From Thermoplasmata archaeon (GTDB lineage: Archaea > Thermoplasmatota > E2 > DHVEG-1 > B8-G13): 10,255 bases of DNA. Position numbers and translations under genes: made by a program. Positions 1-4,871 of this stretch are shown here, one piece after another; the first letter of the stretch is position 1; each line of letters starts with the position of its first letter. Under the pieces are notes generated by a model, which worked only from the letters and a program-made list of their open reading frames with translations, was not told the DNA's origin and searched no databases. The stretch is taken from contig QMST01000009.1 in NCBI GenBank assembly GCA_003649745.1, positions 1-10,255 on the forward strand. The letters run 5' to 3'.

Positions 1-428
1 AGTTTAACATGTTCACCTTTGAACATTATATATGGTGTTAGTATGCCAAAAAATATTGTGAGTAATGTTCCTATAAGCCAGAATATTTCTGCTATTTCCA
101 TGTTTTTACCAATTACAATAAAATCTGCTGCTAAAACAAGCATACCTATTGCTATTGTAGCGTAGAAGTTTGAAAGCACAGGTTGCTCCAAATCATTCAA
201 TGCCTCTTTTCTGAAGAATATCCACCTGAGACTCCATGGGATCAATAAAACAAAGAAAAGGATGATATTGAAGTAAAATAAGATATAAGCCAAGTTTTTC
301 AGAAGAGGAATATACTGGGAGTAGAATAAACTGGTTATAGCTAGTATTCCTGTTCCCATAACACTTGCGAACCATGATGGCGCAAAATTTTTGATTATTT
401 CACATTTACATCCAATTTCTTCTAGCAT
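1..428 (-). CDS. TDT-family transporter (TehA/Mae1/SLAC1-like), 3'-truncated by window edge
   Basis: Membrane permease of the tellurite-resistance/dicarboxylate transporter family, whose members move dicarboxylates or other anions across the cytoplasmic membrane. The reading frame is open from an ATG at 428 to the window edge, giving 142 residues. An in-frame TAG lies 9 bases ahead of that ATG, so the start is well fixed. The family hallmark FAPSWFASVMGTGILAI is at about residues 15-31 and begins the first membrane helix. Further hydrophobic stretches lie at about 44-68, 90-107 and 114-135, so about four helices are visible. The segment PVLSNFYATIAIG (about 81-93) also matches the family. A full protein has about 10 helices, so more than half is missing. 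The substrate cannot be read from this fragment. The promoter carries two palindromes, described separately, so the gene is probably regulated. Confidence 0.85.
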   Translation of the reverse strand, partial: MLEEIGCKCEIIKNFAPSWFASVMGTGILAITSLFYSQYIPLLKNLAYILFYFNIILFFVLLIPWSLRWIFFRKEALNDLEQPVLSNFYATIAIGMLVLAADFIVIGKNMEIAEIFWLIGTLLTIFFGILTPYIMFKGEHVK

Positions 429-438
429 CTTCTATACC

Positions 439-458
439 ATTTCAAAAAATTTTGAAAT
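439..458. promoter_or_regulatory. Palindrome 1 of a pair, candidate operator
   Basis: Arms ATTTCAAAA and TTTTGAAAT are perfect 9-bp inverted repeats around a 2-bp centre. The site covers the expected transcription start (about 454) of the TDT transporter gene, where a bound repressor would block initiation. The same half-site recurs at 491-511. The binding protein is unknown. The sequence is very AT-rich, which lowers the certainty. Confidence 0.45.
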
Positions 459-474
459 ACTGAATACAAATACG

Positions 475-484
475 TTATATAAAG
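475..484 (-). promoter_or_regulatory. TATA box of the TDT transporter gene
   Basis: Read on the minus strand this is CTTTATATAA, a near-ideal archaeal TATA element. Transcription would begin about 25 bp downstream, near 454, leaving a leader of roughly 25 nt before the ATG at 428. It lies between the two palindromes at 439-458 and 491-511. Confidence 0.6.
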
Positions 485-490
485 ATTATT

Positions 491-511
491 ATTTCAAAAA
501 AAATTTGAAAT
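491..511. promoter_or_regulatory. Palindrome 2 of a pair, candidate operator
   Basis: Arms ATTTCAAA and TTTGAAAT are perfect 8-bp inverted repeats around five A residues. The site lies just upstream of the TDT TATA box. Its centre is about 52.5 bp from that of palindrome 1, close to five helical turns, so dimers at both sites would sit on the same DNA face. Read on the minus strand it also contains a run of eight T, so it could instead help end the tRNA-Ser transcript. Confidence 0.42.
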
Positions 512-546
512 GATAACTTATTTTTAAGGAATAAACAGTTAGAACA

Positions 547-633
547 CGCTGGGGGCAGGATTTGAACCTGCGTGAGCATAAAGCTCAGTAGCTCTCGAGG
601 CTACCGCCTTGGTCCTGACTCGGCCACCCCAGC
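547..633 (-). tRNA. tRNA-Ser (anticodon CGA)
   Basis: This class II tRNA reads UCG codons. On the minus strand the acceptor arms GCTGGGG (627-633) and CCCCAGC (548-554) pair fully, followed by discriminator G at 547, as expected for serine. The anticodon stem GTAGC/GCTAC encloses the 7-nt loop CTCGAGA, with CGA at the anticodon position. A long variable arm, TGAGC-TTTAT-GCTCA, marks a serine or leucine type. The T arm is GCAGG-TTCAAAT-CCTGC. No CCA is encoded and there is no intron. A TATA-like AT stretch near 650-660 could drive it and might be shared with the divergent ThiS-like gene. Confidence 0.95.
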
Positions 634-690
634 AATCATGGATTTATTCAAAAATTTAATCAAAGTCTTTTTTATTATAGTATCGGTTTC

Positions 691-900
691 ATGAGAATAA
701 AAGTAGCATTGTACCCAGAAAAAAACAATTCAGACCTGGAAATCAAAAGTGAAAATGCAACAGTACTAGATGTGTTAACAAAATTAAACATCAAACCAGA
801 TACTGTGATAGTTATGAGAGACAGCAAACCAATTCCAGTTGACGATAATATAAATGATGGGGATAAACTTAAAATAATAAAGGTTGCATCTGGTGGCTAA
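691..900 (+). CDS. ThiS/MoaD-like small sulfur-carrier (beta-grasp) protein
   Basis: A 69-residue ubiquitin-fold protein ending in Gly-Gly (residues 68-69). In this family the C-terminal Gly-Gly is adenylated by an E1-like enzyme and then thiocarboxylated or conjugated. Such carriers supply sulfur for thiamine or molybdopterin synthesis or tRNA thiolation, or act as archaeal SAMP protein modifiers. The order fits the fold: a strand (MRIKVALYP), NATVLDVLTKLNI as strand and helix, the segment VIVMRDSKPIPVDD, and the closing motif DGDKLKIIKVASGG. ThiS, MoaD and SAMP cannot be told apart from sequence alone. No E1 or thiamine/molybdopterin gene is in the window. The ATG lies about 30-40 bp after an AT-rich stretch at 650-660 with no Shine-Dalgarno, which suggests a short leader. 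tRNA-Glu begins 8 bp after the stop. Confidence 0.8.
   Translation: MRIKVALYPEKNNSDLEIKSENATVLDVLTKLNIKPDTVIVMRDSKPIPVDDNINDGDKLKIIKVASGG
868..878 (+). promoter_or_regulatory. Possible internal TATA box for tRNA-Glu
   Basis: CTTAAAATAAT lies inside the 3' end of the ThiS-like gene, with its centre about 35 bp before the tRNA-Glu 5' end. This is the only room for a dedicated tRNA promoter. The alternative is that the tRNA is processed from a transcript shared with the upstream gene. Confidence 0.3.
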
Positions 901-907
901 AATTAGT

Positions 908-982
908 GCTCCCGTGGTGTAGTCCGGCCAATCATCACGGCCTCTCGAGCCGTAGACCCGGGTTCAAATCCCGGCGGGAGCA
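908..982 (+). tRNA. tRNA-Glu (anticodon CTC)
   Basis: This tRNA reads GAG codons. Acceptor arms GCTCCCG (908-914) and CGGGAGC (975-981) pair fully, with discriminator A at 982. The anticodon stem ACGGC/GCCGT encloses the 7-nt loop CTCTCGA with CTC in the anticodon position. The D arm (GTGTAGTCCGGCCAATCATC) and T arm (CCGGG-TTCAAAT-CCCGG) look like other archaeal tRNA-Glu genes. CCA is not encoded and there is no intron. It starts only 8 bp after the stop of the ThiS-like gene. Confidence 0.95.
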
Positions 983-1000
983 TCATCTATCTTTGCCAGT

Positions 1001-1010
1001 TTTAAAATAT
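1001..1010 (+). promoter_or_regulatory. Probable TATA box of the gamma-carbonic anhydrase gene
   Basis: TTTAAAATAT lies about 45 bp before the GTG at 1050, predicting a start of transcription near 1031 and a leader of about 20 nt. It supports the GTG at 1050 as the start rather than any upstream codon inside the tRNA. Confidence 0.4.
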
Positions 1011-1049
1011 AATAAAATCTTATTAAACCCCTTTTCAATACCTACTTTT

Positions 1050-1547
1050 GTGAAAAAATTTTCCAATCCAAGGATAGACTCATCTTGCTATATTGCGCCA
1101 TCTGCTGTTGTTATAGGTGATGTAATCATAGAAAAAGATTGCAGTATATGGCCAAACGCTGTTATTCGTGGAGATGAAAATGTAATAAGAATTAGAGAAA
1201 AATCAAACATTCAAGATTGTTGTGTTATTCATACTGATAGAGAACATGCTGTTATTATTGGAAAATTTGTTACCTTAGGACATGGTGCAATAGTGCATGG
1301 AGCAAACATCGAGGACGAATGCATAATAGGAATGCATGCTACTATCCTCAATGGTGCCAAAATAGGAAAGGGGTCAATAATAGGGGCAAATGCTTTGGTT
1401 ACAGAAGATATGGAGGTACCTGAAAATAGCTTAGTTGTTGGTATACCTGGTAAAGTCATCAAAAATAGTAAAGAATTTAGAGAAATCGCAAAAAGGAATG
1501 CTGAAGAGTATTTAGAAATAGCAAAATATTATAAGGAGAAAGTTTAG
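1050..1547 (+). CDS. Gamma-class carbonic anhydrase-like protein (left-handed beta-helix, CamH type)
   Basis: This 165-residue protein probably interconverts CO2 and bicarbonate as a cytoplasmic trimer with metal at the subunit interfaces. The repeats of a left-handed beta-helix run from about residue 13 to 130 (IAPSAVVIGDV, SIWPNAVIRGD, IGKFVTLGHGAIVHGA, IIGMHATILNGA, IIGANALV). The three metal-binding histidines are present: H61 (VIHTD), H78 and H83 (LGHGAIVHG), with the family's 5-residue spacing between the last two. The long acidic loop of methanogen Cam is absent, so it belongs with the shorter CamH/YrdA proteins, and activity cannot be assumed. The frame stays open upstream through tRNA-Glu, but no ATG exists there. 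The GTG at 1050 gives the normal family N-terminus (VKKFSNPRIDSSCYIAP). The C-terminus is a short charged helix. It converges with the next gene. Confidence 0.85.
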   Translation: MKKFSNPRIDSSCYIAPSAVVIGDVIIEKDCSIWPNAVIRGDENVIRIREKSNIQDCCVIHTDREHAVIIGKFVTLGHGAIVHGANIEDECIIGMHATILNGAKIGKGSIIGANALVTEDMEVPENSLVVGIPGKVIKNSKEFREIAKRNAEEYLEIAKYYKEKV

Positions 1548-1551
1548 AAAA

Positions 1552-2226
1552 TTAGATTACACTATCATTCTCTACATCTTCAATAAAGCATGTTTTTCCA
1601 GAGGTTAAATAGTCTCCTAGAATTTTGACTGCATCATTTGGATTTATCTGACAGATTGGATCAATTCTATTTTTTTCCTTCAATTTAGAAAAACAGTTAA
1701 AAATTTCTTGCATCTTTTTATCTACTGTCTCAGCTGCTTCAAGCTCGTTCTCATAAAAAGATGTAAAATCTATCTCTTGATTTTCTGTTTTTAAAACACC
1801 TGGGCATCTTCTTGAAGATAGATATTTCATTTTAGTATCCTTTATATTTTTTATTATAGGGAAGGCCCTGCAAACAAGGGGTTTAAATTCTTCGACTAGG
1901 CAAATATGATCATCATTTTTTTTGAGAAAGGGACAAACTTTATGTCCTAATGTCCAACAGAGAATAATCGCATTTTCACTTATCCTATCTATTACAAAAA
2001 ACAGGGGTACTGGGTGGAAATCTATACCATATTTATCTGCGAATTCTCTAAGTTTCTTAAACTCATCATTAAAAAGTAGAATACCTATCTTGCTTTTTTT
2101 CGCTCCTAGATATAGGCCTTTTTTAGCTAGTTTCTCTCCTATTGTTTTCTGATCTATATTTACATTAGAAAAATTTGTATTTTTACAGCATAGAGCGCAA
2201 CGTAGGCATTCAAATTTTTTGTTCAT
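1552..2226 (-). CDS. YkgJ-family cysteine-cluster protein (CxxCxxCC, putative Zn/Fe-chelating)
   Basis: A 224-residue soluble protein of the UPF0153/YkgJ group, thought to bind zinc or an iron-sulfur cluster; the cellular role is not established. The N-terminal motif CLRCALCC supplies C7, C10, C13 and C14. The second family motif lies at about 98-123: CPFL (C98), C109, then FKPLVCRAFP (C119). C90 and C141 are further candidates. The C-terminal 80 residues are charged, probably helical and less family-like. The ATG at 2226 sits just before the first cysteine motif. The gene starts 29 bp after the nikR stop on the same strand. It also has a TATA-like sequence at 2252-2263 overlapping the nikR end, so it can be co-transcribed, have its own start, or both. 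The 3' end is 4 bp from that of the carbonic anhydrase gene. Confidence 0.85.
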   Translation of the reverse strand: MNKKFECLRCALCCKNTNFSNVNIDQKTIGEKLAKKGLYLGAKKSKIGILLFNDEFKKLREFADKYGIDFHPVPLFFVIDRISENAIILCWTLGHKVCPFLKKNDDHICLVEEFKPLVCRAFPIIKNIKDTKMKYLSSRRCPGVLKTENQEIDFTSFYENELEAAETVDKKMQEIFNCFSKLKEKNRIDPICQINPNDAVKILGDYLTSGKTCFIEDVENDSVI

Positions 2227-2251
2227 TATCCAAGATTGTGAGAAAAGTTAG

Positions 2252-2263
2252 CTTTTTATATCT
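2252..2263 (-). promoter_or_regulatory. Possible TATA box of the YkgJ-family gene
   Basis: On the minus strand this reads AGATATAAAAAG, overlapping the nikR stop codon. Its centre is about 32 bp before the ATG at 2226, predicting a leader of only a few nucleotides. Confidence 0.45.
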
Positions 2264-2666
2264 TTTTGCTTGACATTACTAGTTTTCCTTGCTTCACACC
2301 TTTCATAGATTTTAATTTATCTGCTAGTCTTATTATCTCAGATGGTTTTCCCTCTACGACTAGGACCTCTAGACAGCTTTCTTCATCTATGTGAACATGT
2401 GTTGTAGAAACTATGTTCTCATGATGTTTATGCTGGATATCTAACAACTTGTTTGGTATGTTTCCCACATTGTGATCAAATATAATTGTTATCGTTCCTG
2501 CAACCTCCTTCTCTTTGTCCTTCCATTCCTCCTCTATCAGGTTGTCTCTTATAAGGTCTCTAATAGCCTCTGATCTATTGAAATATCCTTTTTTATGTAT
2601 AACCTTATCAAATTTTTTTAATAACTCAGAGTCAATGGATACACCAAATCTTATGATTTTTTTCAT
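2256..2666 (-). CDS. nikR: Nickel-responsive transcriptional regulator NikR
   Basis: A DNA-binding protein that represses or adjusts nickel-related genes when nickel is bound; family members work as tetramers. The 136-residue length is typical. Residues 1-48 form a ribbon-helix-helix domain (RFGVSIDSELLKKFD, then YFNRSEAIRDLIRDNLIEEEW). Residues 55-132 form the ACT-like metal-binding domain. The four nickel ligands of E. coli NikR (H76, H87, H89, C95) are matched at a constant offset of 3 by H79, H90, H92 and C98, within HKHHENIVSTTHVHIDEESC. The gene is divergent from two small membrane-protein genes whose promoter holds a NikR-like inverted repeat, so these are its most likely local targets. 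A TATA-like CTTTTTAAAAATT (about 2690-2702, minus strand) predicts a near-leaderless transcript. No recognised nickel transporter or nickel enzyme is in the window. Confidence 0.95.
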   Translation of the reverse strand: MKKIIRFGVSIDSELLKKFDKVIHKKGYFNRSEAIRDLIRDNLIEEEWKDKEKEVAGTITIIFDHNVGNIPNKLLDIQHKHHENIVSTTHVHIDEESCLEVLVVEGKPSEIIRLADKLKSMKGVKQGKLVMSSKKI

Positions 2667-2689
2667 TTACGAAAAAACAAGATATTGTT

Positions 2690-2702
2690 AATTTTTAAAA
2701 AG
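2690..2702 (-). promoter_or_regulatory. Probable TATA box of nikR
   Basis: AT-rich minus-strand element CTTTTTAAAAATT with its centre about 30 bp before the nikR ATG, the distance expected for a near-leaderless archaeal transcript. Confidence 0.4.
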
Positions 2703-2741
2703 TTTGTTAAAATAGAAAATCTTTTAATTATCCAAATGTTG

Positions 2742-2773
2742 TGGTAACACAAAAATTATAAAAAGTGCTACCA
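2742..2773. promoter_or_regulatory. Inverted repeat, candidate NikR operator
   Basis: TGGTAACAC (2742-2750) and GTGCTACCA (2765-2773) form 9-bp arms with one mismatch around a 14-bp AT-only spacer. Taking the inner 8 bp of each arm, half-site centres are 22 bp apart, the same as in the E. coli NikR operator (GTATGA-N16-TCATAC), though the bases differ. The spacer holds a TATA-like element, so binding would block transcription of the two membrane-protein genes. A second, smaller dyad, TTGTG-GTAA-CACAA (2739-2752), overlaps the left arm. The 7-mer CCAAATG occurs at 2732 and again at 2771. Confidence 0.55.
2751..2764 (+). promoter_or_regulatory. Probable TATA box of the small membrane-protein operon
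   Basis: The all-AT stretch AAAAATTATAAAAA predicts transcription from about 2783, 13 nt before the ATG at 2796. A less likely alternative is CTTTTAATTA at 2721-2730, which would start transcription near 2750. The strong GGAGGTG at 2777-2783 would be lost or only partly retained with the first option, so the real start may lie slightly further upstream. Confidence 0.45.
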
Positions 2774-2795
2774 AATGGAGGTGAAGAAGGGTTAA

Positions 2796-3149
2796 ATGGC
2801 TTGTTTTCTTGTACCTGGAGCTGAAGCGGTTGTGACAACTGTTATACAAAAGGCAGTAGGTAAGGAAAAAGCAGAGAAATGGAAGCTAAGATGGCTGAAC
2901 ACGATGCTTTGGGGTGGAGTTATACTGCTAGCAATTGAGCACATATGGCATGGAGAGGTTGTCCCCTGGCCGCCATTCTTAACTGCTATGAGCAACCCTG
3001 CAGATATTGCACCGATGCTTCATGAGATGGCAACAGTTGGCACCGCGATGGCAATAACTATAACAATAACATGGGGCATCTTGGTTGCATTAGCCACAAT
3101 ACTGCCAGAGAAAATCGCATTGAAAAAGAGAAAAACATCAGGAGCATAA
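2796..3149 (+). CDS. Small membrane protein of unknown function, EHxxHGE motif, candidate NikR target
   Basis: I cannot assign a known function to this 117-residue integral membrane protein. A hydrophobic N-terminus (residues 3-21) is followed by the charged stretch GKEKAEKWKLR. Next are a helix at about 34-52 (TMLWGGVILLAIEHIWHGE), a loop with VVPWPPFLTAM, a second clear helix at about 80-103, and a basic tail (ALKKRKTSGA) that should be cytoplasmic. E48, H49, H52 and E54 at the end of the first clear helix could bind a metal; H76 and E77 precede the last helix. The ATG at 2796 follows GGAGGTG at 2777-2783, a slightly long spacing of 12. It is divergent from nikR and lies behind a NikR-like operator, so a role in nickel entry, efflux or sensing is inferred. 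The next gene is a shorter relative. Confidence 0.8.
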   Translation: MACFLVPGAEAVVTTVIQKAVGKEKAEKWKLRWLNTMLWGGVILLAIEHIWHGEVVPWPPFLTAMSNPADIAPMLHEMATVGTAMAITITITWGILVALATILPEKIALKKRKTSGA

Positions 3150-3174
3150 GTTTCAGGTTAAAAGGTGTGAAATT

Positions 3175-3471
3175 ATGTGGCTTGTAATAGTTTCCTTTGC
3201 AGCAGCGATTGTAACTGCTCTTTGGTATGCGATAGATGATGATGGTAAATACAAATTGAGTTTTTTGAGCCTGGTGCTTTGGGGTACAACAATAATGGTA
3301 TTTGTCGATCACCTGATTGGCTACCTAGCAGAAGGCGGTGAATTCCTTGAAATCACTGGAGATGCAGCATTGTTGGGGATAGTGTTGATAATTGTTGCAC
3401 TTGTAATCTGGGAGATAGTTTTACTGGTTTACGACCCAAAGAGGAAACTGCTAGATATAAAAACTCATTAA
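3175..3471 (+). CDS. Small membrane protein, relative of the upstream gene, function unknown
   Basis: A 98-residue protein with three likely membrane helices at about 2-19, 30-51 and 64-86, separated by an acidic loop (IDDDGKYK) and a loop with AEGGEFLEITGD. It aligns with the preceding protein: A-x-A-(V/I)-V-T at residues 9-14 in both, K-L-x-x-L at 27-31 here and 30-34 there, LWG at 35-37 and 38-40, D45-H46 opposite E48-H49, and G68-x10-W79 opposite G82-x10-W93. D45 and H46 in the second helix are possible metal ligands. The ATG at 3175 follows AGGTGTGA at 3163-3170. The genes are 25 bp apart and almost certainly form an operon. I do not recognise a named family; a two-subunit membrane complex under NikR control is inferred. 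Confidence 0.8.
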   Translation: MWLVIVSFAAAIVTALWYAIDDDGKYKLSFLSLVLWGTTIMVFVDHLIGYLAEGGEFLEITGDAALLGIVLIIVALVIWEIVLLVYDPKRKLLDIKTH

Positions 3472-3473
3472 AA

Positions 3474-3525
3474 AACCTCTCCCCCCTCCTTTTTAATATA
3501 TCTTATAGTCTTTTTTGGATTGATT
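3474..3525 (+). terminator. Pyrimidine/T-rich terminator region after the membrane-protein operon
   Basis: Just after the stop codon lie CCTCTCCCCCCTCCTTTTT (3477-3495) and then further T runs at 3510-3516 and 3523-3528. Archaeal intrinsic termination uses T-rich non-template DNA without a required hairpin, and none is seen. The stretch lies before the pit promoter. Confidence 0.45.
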
Positions 3526-3530
3526 TTTTC

Positions 3531-3560
3531 GTAATATTTTAAATACAAATTTTGTATTAC
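3531..3560 (+). promoter_or_regulatory. pit promoter: TATA box and nested palindrome operator
   Basis: TTTTAAATA (3537-3545) is a canonical archaeal TATA box, predicting a start near 3566. Overlapping and downstream is a perfect palindrome, AATACAAA-T-TTTGTATT (3542-3558), placed where a repressor would block polymerase. A second pair, GTAATA (3531-3536) and TATTAC (3555-3560), brackets the TATA box and the palindrome with an 18-bp spacer. Control by phosphate supply is plausible for a phosphate permease gene, but the regulator is unknown. Confidence 0.55.
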
Positions 3561-3579
3561 GCAAGATTGGAGGCTAATC

Positions 3580-4827
3580 ATTCTGGTAGATAGCTTTACT
3601 CTGCTGTTGATTACTGGTGGAGCGAGTGCTATTGCATTTTATATGGCCTGGAGTATTGGTTCCAATGATGTTGCTAATTCTATGGCGACTGCTGTTGGTG
3701 CTAAGGCTATAACATTTAGACAGGCTGTCCTGATAGCTGGTGTTTTAAATTTTGTTGGTGCAGTGTTTGTTGGTTCACATGTAACCGAGACAATAAGGGG
3801 GAATATTGTTAAACCATCAACTATATCTGATCCCCATGCCTTGCTTCTTGGTTTTATTGCATCTCTTCTAGCAGCGGCGATATGGGTTACGCTTTCCACA
3901 TGGAAAGAAATGCCTATTTCCACTACCCATTCAGTGGTTGGAGCACTTGTTGGTTTTGGTTTAATTGCAAGTGGGGCACAGAGTATAAACTGGTTTAAAC
4001 TTGGACAGGTTGCATCTAGCTGGGTGCTTTCGCCAATAGTTGGTTGTATAATTGCATTTCTAGTTTTTAGGATAATAGTGAAACTTATTTTTGATAAGGC
4101 TAAACCAGTGGAGTCTGCGAAAATAGTTGGACCAGGTATAATCGGTGTAACCGCGTTCATGATAGTATCCTCATTACTTATGAAAACACCACTTGGGGAA
4201 AAAATAGGGGTAACCACTGATTTAACAGTGTTCACAACCTCTATTTTTGTTGGTATAATTGTGGCTTTGATTTCTATGTTTTTACTTCGTAATATCAGGG
4301 CGAAATCTGCAGAGGATTATGATACAGTAGAACGGATTTTTAGAAGATTACAGATTGTTACATCTTGTTATGTTGCTTTTTCTCATGGTGCCAATGATAT
4401 AGCAAACGCGATTGGTCCTGTTGCTGGTATTATACCACTTGCAAGCGGGCAGGGATTTAGCTCCACTGCTCCTGTACCGGTTTGGCTTCTTGCTTTGGGA
4501 GGCTTTGGGATAGCAGTAGGTTGTCTAACTTGGGGTCACAAGGTTATGCGAACCTTGGGTTATAGGATAACCACGTTAACCAATACAAGGGGTTTTTCTG
4601 TGGATTTTGGCGCAGCAACTACTGTGCTTATAGCATCAAAGCTTGGTCTACCAATATCCACATCTCATACAGTGGTTGGAGCGGTTATAGGTGTAGGACT
4701 TGCACGAGGTCTTGCTGCGGTAGACCTTGGTATAATTAAGAAGATAATAGTATCTTGGCTGTTAACTGTGCCTGTTGCGGCTGGCACGTCAGCATTGATA
4801 TTCCTGTTGCTAAAATTAATAATATAG
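3580..4827 (+). CDS. pit: PiT-family inorganic phosphate permease
   Basis: A low-affinity, cation-coupled phosphate importer in the cytoplasmic membrane (PHO4 family). The two inverted family repeats are clear. GSNDVANS is at about residues 27-34 and PISTTHSVVGALVG at 112-125. HGANDIANAIGP is at 269-280 and PISTSHTVVGA at 358-368. The Asn-Asp pairs and the Thr/Ser-rich P-I-S-T motifs are the conserved transport residues. Ten or more hydrophobic helices fill the rest, with a short central loop. No ATG exists at the N-terminus. GGAGG at 3569-3573 points to ATT at 3580 (spacing 6, 415 residues) or CTG at 3583 (spacing 9). TTG at 3607 would give 406 residues but has no Shine-Dalgarno and removes part of the first helix. 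A DUF47 gene follows 44 bp downstream, the usual partner, which favours phosphate over sulfate. Confidence 0.93.
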   Translation: MLVDSFTLLLITGGASAIAFYMAWSIGSNDVANSMATAVGAKAITFRQAVLIAGVLNFVGAVFVGSHVTETIRGNIVKPSTISDPHALLLGFIASLLAAAIWVTLSTWKEMPISTTHSVVGALVGFGLIASGAQSINWFKLGQVASSWVLSPIVGCIIAFLVFRIIVKLIFDKAKPVESAKIVGPGIIGVTAFMIVSSLLMKTPLGEKIGVTTDLTVFTTSIFVGIIVALISMFLLRNIRAKSAEDYDTVERIFRRLQIVTSCYVAFSHGANDIANAIGPVAGIIPLASGQGFSSTAPVPVWLLALGGFGIAVGCLTWGHKVMRTLGYRITTLTNTRGFSVDFGAATTVLIASKLGLPISTSHTVVGAVIGVGLARGLAAVDLGIIKKIIVSWLLTVPVAAGTSALIFLLLKLII

Positions 4828-4871
4828 AAAAGAATATATGGATTGGAAAAAGAGAGAGGTGAAAAATAAGA

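Noticed and set aside
193..375. A 60-codon minus-strand open frame at the left end
   Set aside because: It is in another frame of the TDT transporter, whose frame is open from 428 to the edge and matches the family.
590..955. CTCTCGAG repeats in the two tRNA genes as a recombination or attachment site
   Set aside because: The short match comes from the anticodon-loop regions of two unrelated, intact tRNAs; no integrase, duplicated tRNA end or foreign segment is present.
906..1049. N-terminal extension of the carbonic anhydrase frame starting at GTG 906
   Set aside because: It would be translated from tRNA-Glu; the extension has no family similarity, and GTG at 1050 with a TATA box at 1001-1010 gives the normal length.
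2685..2710. Direct repeat TTGTTAA twice in the nikR promoter region
   Set aside because: Two 7-base AT-rich matches about 20 bp apart are easily expected by chance in this sequence.
3639..4235. A 198-codon minus-strand open frame opposite the phosphate permease
   Set aside because: The permease on the plus strand has all family motifs; the opposite frame has no recognisable domain or promoter.
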